From the NCBI GenBank assembly GCA_032878915.1, contig JAVQMG010000126.1, forward strand, positions 32,783,001-32,847,000: 64,000 nucleotides of DNA, written 5' to 3'. Shown piece by piece: positions 58,800 through 64,000 of the stretch. The notes beneath the pieces were generated by a model. The model worked only from the letters and a program-made list of their open reading frames with translations. It searched no databases and was not told the DNA's origin. Each line of letters starts with the position of its first letter. The first letter of the stretch is position 1. A program made the position numbers and the translations under genes. The DNA is from Castanopsis chinensis (taxonomy: Eukaryota > Streptophyta > Magnoliopsida > Fagales > Fagaceae).

Positions 58800-58911
58800 A
58801 CTGTTTACAGCTCTAAGCTTTAGAATCAGGCAACTGCAAATCTGTGTGATCGGCCGAATCGACGGCCAGCAAAGCCGACTTCAGATCTCCCACAAAATCT
58901 CTACCCCCAGG
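58800..58911 (+). other. GONST3: probable 5' UTR exon of the transporter gene
   Basis: A locally GC-richer segment ends CCCCCAG, directly followed by GTAATCTC and a CT-rich run, like a donor site in a plant leader. The acceptor would be TTCAG at 61714-61718, just before the ATG. The left limit is arbitrary. Confidence 0.4.
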
Positions 58912-61718
58912 TAATCTCTCTCTCTCTCTCTCTAAGTTTTCATTATCCCTCATTTTCTGATCTGAAAATGCTTGTGCATTTTTATATTTTTATATTCTCT
59001 CGCATCTGTTTGGTTGCCGAGAAAGCGTAGGAAAATAAAAATAGGAACTTGGATTTCTAAGAGTCTAATCCAAGCATATATAGTTCTATTGAGTTGAGTT
59101 TGAGTTTTTAACAGTTTTCGAGATATCAAAAATGTGGCATACTTATATTGCCTTTCAATGCTCCACTTTCTTTCACTTTCTTGAAGTTTTTATGCTACCA
59201 AACAGAGGTTGAGTGGTGGGTGTCTATCGAATTCTTTATCTTCAAAGCCAATTGTTGATTGTGGGTGTATTTTTTTGTCCCCTTGTATTTTTACTTTTTG
59301 TTGCAATTCCACATATATATGTTGAATTTTGGATCAAATTCTATGCCATACAGAGTACCAAACTAAAGGTAAAAGGTTTAGCGAATTTGAATATGACTCT
59401 GTTGTTTATGGGCAATTGGGTTTGGAGGTTTTGAATGTGATTGGTTGCTTGTGGCAAAAAGTCGGATTGTGGTTGTTTTTCAGCTTAAATGTAAGTGGGT
59501 GGAAGTATTGTGATATTGATTGTTCATAATCATGATCGTCGGCTTTTGTAAAGTTATTTTTATAAGTTAGATCATCTCTCATTACTTGATAATTGTAAAC
59601 AGAGTTTCCTAAGATACGGATTAGTTATGTAGTTTAGATGATATGCATGTGTAATATGACTTCATTATGCAGCTCTTAGAAATTTCATCTGGCCTTTCTG
59701 CGATTGTAGTTGTTTGAGTGTATTGGTGGTCATGAGTGATGTGACGTTCTTTTGCTGCAATTTAAATTGGTGATTTGAACCTTAAACGTCTCCATTGGAA
59801 ACACTAGGAAATGTCATTTGGCCTAAAGGTTGTTGGTGAGTGATGTGAGAATTTTGTTTTGACTGAATTTTAGTTTGAAAGCTCCACCTTACCTTTATTT
59901 CTTTTTGGTAAGTTACACATACCTAGTTAATCTTGAACCCACAACTCACCCTCCACCCTATTACTGTGGTAAGAGAAAATGCCATGTGATCTGGAGCTCA
60001 TTGGAAATCCATGCCTTCCTTAAAAAATGCCTTTAGGCTTTACTCTCTTTTCAAGATGTCTTTGTGCTATGAATGTGTCTATGGATAAACTCTGATGGTG
60101 GATTTTGGAATCATGTGAATATATATTTTTTCATACTTACCTATATGAGTAAGATTCTTATAAAGATTTGTATTGCCTTTGGGTTAGAAAGATTTGTGGT
60201 GCTCATAAACAGAGACTTGATCAGCTGCCTTGCATATGCCTCTCCGAAAGAGACTTAATTTCATGGTTTACTCAAAGACTTTACCAACAATGCTCATAAA
60301 TAGTTAGTGAATTCAGAACAATCATTGGTTAAATTCAAAGCACACATTTGTGTGTGTTTGCCATTCCTTGCTTAGTATGTACAAATTATCTTTTAAAGCT
60401 GGATTAGACTGTCAAAAATAGTTATTATGGAGTACTAGTCTGGTTGAATTGTTCCCCAAGGTAGAGACTTTAATATGAATAGTACCGGTCAGGTTATTCT
60501 TTTGTGTGTGAGGCTTGAGTCTTGCCCAGCAGCTAATAGTCATGCATCAAAAGTCCGAGCCATAGGATTCTTGTAGGTTAGTTTGAGGAATATGCTCAGT
60601 GTTGAAAATTTTGTTAGATTTTTTCATTCCAACTGCAGTAGGGGGATAGATATATCATACTATATGTTAAAAGATTTAAAATTGTAACAAGTATCAAGCT
60701 CTGAACTCTTAAGAAGTTTTTATTTGTCTTCATTTTTTGGGTGGTTCTAATTAGATGTTTAGACATGGATATCACCAATCAAACAATAAAAACAACAACC
60801 AAGCCTTAATCCCAAATCTTTGGGGGTCAAATATGGATTCTCAACAGAGTAATCAAGAGTGGCCACATGTGGTGCAGTTTCAGCTGCCCTCTCAAAAAGC
60901 CAAAACCCCATTTCCTCTCTCTCCCTCTCTGGGTCTCTCTTCCTCAAGCGCTGCCTCCTCCGGCAGATCTCCAACCATTTAATCTTACTCCTCCATGCCC
61001 ATTCCTCTCCTCACCTTATCATCAAGAAAAGAGTGGCCACATGTATACACCCTAGCAAACCCTTGCCTACTTTTTTTGGATAAGTCCTTGCCTACTTTTC
61101 ACTGCATCTAGGATCCAATGCAATGCACTGCTTGTAGGGGATGCCCCAACTTGTATTTGTAGTGGATCTATTCATAAGTAAATGACTACATTTTATGTTG
61201 GCTGTCAACTTATTGAAACCCTCCTCCCTTTTCTAGGCTTGGGACTAGATGTGTACAAAATATTTGACGCTTAACACACACACTGAGGGAGTTAGATCAT
61301 GTCATCAATAATTAAAAAAAAAATTATCCAACATAAATATCATCTATCTAAATATTCCATATAATGACGATAACAACTTTGATTATGTCTAATTGTTCCT
61401 TTTTTAATCATGTTATGTTGAGCCATTGCATATTTTATGAAGCGTAAAAACTTTTATAGTTAAGTGCTATTGCCTTCTCCAATTTTGGTTGCCTTTTGTC
61501 ATTGGAATTACTTATAGACAACTTGTACTACTGGCTTTCTATTTCCTAGGTACCACTGAATAGTTCTTAGATATGAAATCACTGGTAGGAGGTTGGCTAG
61601 CAAGTATTCCATTTTTTTGTTGCATGATATCTGGAGTCTAGTATTCTGGAATTTAGAACCCATGATAGGAATATTATCTCTGCTACATTGACTAACAAGA
61701 ATTTATGGTTCTCTTCAG
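58912..61718 (+). other. probable 5' UTR intron
   Basis: About 2.8 kb between the putative GT donor (58912) and the AG acceptor at 61717-61718. T-rich, with no convincing coding sequence. The part at 60770-60845 has wording like plant SINE tails (AACAACAACCAAGCCTTA). A 14-bp direct repeat GAGTGGCCACATGT occurs at 60857 and 61031. Confidence 0.4.
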
Positions 61719-62858
61719 ATGTCTAATAATAATAATGATGCGGAGAATCCTAAAGTTGGTGACATCCAGAAAGGTCCAGAATTTCCTACTCCCTCAGGTG
61801 AAATTCAAACAAACTGGTACAGTAGCTTACTCCAGCAAGTCTCAGTCTATGGTATAGCTGCTGGGTACTGCATATCTGCATCCTTGCTATCTATCATAAA
61901 TAAATGGGCTGTCATGAAATTTCCTTATCCTGGAGCATTGACTGCTCTACAATACTTCACAAGTGCAGCTGGAGTCTTCATTTGTGGCTGGCTTAAGTTA
62001 ATTGAGTATGACAGGCTTGACCTTTTGACCATGTGGCGCTTCCTCCCTGCAGCTATTATATTCTACCTTTCTCTCTTCACCAACAGCGAGCTCCTTCTAC
62101 ATGCCAATGTTGACACCTTCATTGTCTTCCGTTCAGCCGTTCCCATCTTTGTTGCAGTGGGAGAAACCCTCTTCTTGCACCAGCCATGGCCATCAGTTAG
62201 AACATGGATGTCACTTGCCACTATCTTTGGAGGAAGTGTACTTTATGTGGTAACAGATTACCAGTTCACATTCATGGCTTATAGCTGGGCTCTAGCATAC
62301 CTGGTAAGCATGACCATAGATTTTGTTTACATAAAGCATGTAGTCATGACTATTGGCTTGAATACATGGGGTCTTGTATTGTACAACAATCTTGAGGCTC
62401 TCCTATTGTTTCCTTTGGAGCTGCTTATAATGGGTGAATTGAAGAAGATAAAGCATGAAATCACGGATGAGACAGATTGGTACTCTTTTCAGGTGGTTTT
62501 GCCAGTGGGGTTATCATGTTTGTTTGGTTTATCCATCTCTTTCTTTGGGTTTTCTTGCCGGAGGGCAATATCTGCCACAGGATTTACTGTTCTTGGTATA
62601 GTGAACAAGCTCTTGACTGTTGTGATTAATTTGGTTATCTGGGACAAGCATTCGACATTTGTGGGAACATTGGGGCTTTTGATTTGTATGCTTGGTGGGG
62701 TTTTGTATCAGCAGTCTACAAGCAAAAAGCCTAAAGATGTAAAAGAAGTAAAAATTCAAGAGACTGATGAGGAACAACAGAAGTTACTTGAAATGCAATG
62801 CAACAAAGAAAGCAACGGCAACCAGAAAGAAGCTGCTGAAGCACAAGTGGGAAAATGA
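61719..62858 (+). CDS. GONST3: Golgi GDP-sugar transporter, GONST3/GGLT1 type (379 aa)
   Basis: Nucleotide-sugar transporter of the drug/metabolite superfamily (TPT/EamA fold), single coding exon. A hydrophilic N-tail of about 35 residues is followed by about ten hydrophobic segments between residues 40 and 345. FRSAVPIFVAVGE and WALAYLVSMTIDFVYIKHV lie mid-protein. GIVNK at 293-297 matches the GxxNK motif tied to GDP-sugar binding. The C-tail is Lys/Glu-rich. Arabidopsis GONST3 (GGLT1) moves GDP-L-galactose into the Golgi for pectin RG-II side chains; transfer of that role here rests on overall likeness. It could also be named only as a GDP-mannose-type transporter. The frame is intact, the ATG directly follows a likely acceptor AG, and it lies outside the repeat array. 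Confidence 0.92.
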   Translation: MSNNNNDAENPKVGDIQKGPEFPTPSGEIQTNWYSSLLQQVSVYGIAAGYCISASLLSIINKWAVMKFPYPGALTALQYFTSAAGVFICGWLKLIEYDRLDLLTMWRFLPAAIIFYLSLFTNSELLLHANVDTFIVFRSAVPIFVAVGETLFLHQPWPSVRTWMSLATIFGGSVLYVVTDYQFTFMAYSWALAYLVSMTIDFVYIKHVVMTIGLNTWGLVLYNNLEALLLFPLELLIMGELKKIKHEITDETDWYSFQVVLPVGLSCLFGLSISFFGFSCRRAISATGFTVLGIVNKLLTVVINLVIWDKHSTFVGTLGLLICMLGGVLYQQSTSKKPKDVKEVKIQETDEEQQKLLEMQCNKESNGNQKEAAEAQVGK

Positions 62859-64000
62859 AAGGACTTATGTAAAGCAAAATCCATCATATTGCTATAAAAT
62901 TCATTTATTGGGTTCAGCTTTTCTGATTGGCAAATTCTTTGGTCCACAACTTGTTATTAGAACAGCCTAGACACTTCATTTATGAAGAGAATACCAGTCA
63001 AAAAGGAAGGTTAAGCGGAGGTTCAGACATGACCGATAGGATTTTTTTTTTTTTTTTTTTTGGAAGGGAACCGATAGGATTGAATTGCTCTTTGTTTGAT
63101 CCCATCTCATTTTCACTGAAACTAATTCTTTCAGTGGACCTCTATAGTAGCACCAATTTGACATAGAAAATATACATTTAGATGTAGTATTTGCATTCTT
63201 TTGTTGTAATCTTGTTAAAACTTTCAATGATCCAAATGGTCCCAGTAGTAGTGCCTTTGATGTTGATACTGATGCTTTCCAAAATGTATCCATCAGATTA
63301 GTGATTAGGAAATTTCTCATGGATCTTAAGACCAATTAATCAACAATTGATTATTCATTATTGTGGGTTTCCCAAGTATGCCAGTCGGACTTGACTTATA
63401 TGTGGACTTAAGTTGTTAATAATCTGCCCAATTCTCTCCTCATTTATGTTTTGCCTGCTGCTGTGAGAGGAAATAACTTAAATCCTTTTAAGTTATTTGG
63501 TGAATTCTTCCAGTACAGCCCAGAGACTTTCCCAAAACCCAACCAATGCAAACAAACAACACCTACTAATTAAGGTAAAAACATTGTAAATTTGACCTTA
63601 TGGTAACACGTGTATGATGTACCGCGGCTTCTAGTTTAGCTTCTTTCTTTTTTCTTTTTTTTTTTAAATTCTTATCATCTAGAAGAGTCCTCTAATAAGG
63701 AACTTGGTTCCCTCAACATAAAAAAGAAAAGGGTCTCTTGGCCTAAAGAGCAATCATTGTAGAAAAAAAAATCCACTGATGTTTTAGTTTGATAGTATTG
63801 AACAATCATAATAAATTAATAAAGACCTGTTTGGTTGGTTAGTTTTAATTAATATTTTCACATTTTAAATAACCTTACACATATCTCAACACACTTTTTA
63901 ACTCATATGTATATCAAAAACACTCAAACAATATTACTCAAACTAACCAACCAAACAGGTCCTAAATCATCGATTTACATTTAAAAAAGACCTATATATA
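62859..64000. other. 3' flank of the transporter gene
   Basis: Includes the likely 3' UTR. A T run lies at 63043-63061. No further gene is seen. A MITE near the end is listed separately. Confidence 0.5.
63824..63962. mobile_element. MITE (about 139 bp)
   Basis: Left GACCTGTTTGGTTGGTTAG and right, inverted, GGACCTGTTTGGTTGGTTAG are nearly perfect inverted repeats around an AT-rich centre. TAAA-like flanks hint at a Tourist-type 3-bp target, not proven. Confidence 0.7.

Noticed and set aside
60755..60982. 75-codon frame in the transporter intron
   Set aside because: Low-complexity Asn/Ser/Pro composition, SINE-tail-like wording and no conserved motif.
1..64000. tRNA, rRNA, CRISPR, operon-type or bacterial features
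   Set aside because: None recognised by eye. The gene style, introns and repeats are those of a plant nuclear genome.

Overview
The window is plant nuclear DNA: AT-rich, with intronless AP2/ERF genes, plant-type LTR retrotransposons and LINEs, many MITEs and one gene with an apparent intron in its 5' UTR. A woody rosid fits best, possibly oak or chestnut family (Fagaceae). That placement is an impression from protein and repeat style and could not be tested here.

From about 1.9 kb to 56.2 kb the window is a degenerate tandem array built around CBF/DREB1 cold-response transcription factor genes, all on the + strand. Four copies are full length: 7356-8003, 18262-18909, 40497-41123 and 45441-46088. 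A fifth (4997-5254) is cut off inside its AP2 domain. The ancestral unit seems to be an upstream block of about 3 kb (called the U-block below), then the CBF gene, then a 3' flank of about 0.65 kb. Copies at 4997, 7356 and 18262 are the closest relatives, 45441 is intermediate, and 40497 is the most diverged and keeps the most canonical protein.

The array has been repeatedly invaded, and the insertions can be ordered. A hAT-like element (8-bp target duplication) entered the CBF 3' flank. A 3.85-kb solo LTR lies inside it at the same site in two units. A Tat-lineage Ty3/gypsy element (minus strand, 9052-17883) then entered the hAT element after the 7356 copy, and part of this composite was tandemly duplicated (about 6977-12120 copied to 17884-22994). 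A second Tat-type fragment (29164-31112), a nearly full-length LINE with a 13-bp target duplication (34015-39944) and several small MITEs came in separately. The Tat element carries, antisense to its pol, a four-exon intact ORF of 663 codons with its own TATA box.

The insertions have made the CBF promoters differ. The 18262 copy keeps only 378 bp of CBF upstream sequence before retrotransposon gag begins. The 40497 copy has a LINE about 550 bp upstream. The 45441 copy has a palindromic MITE at about -0.8 kb and has lost its G-box, one CGCG box and the usual TATA run. The truncated copy keeps a full promoter.

From 56.2 kb to the end the sequence is single-copy. It holds two MITE-like elements, then an intact GONST3-type Golgi GDP-sugar transporter gene (61719-62858) with a likely 5' UTR intron, and a final MITE near the right edge. 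The first 1.9 kb is AT-rich flank with at most a faint exon-like segment.
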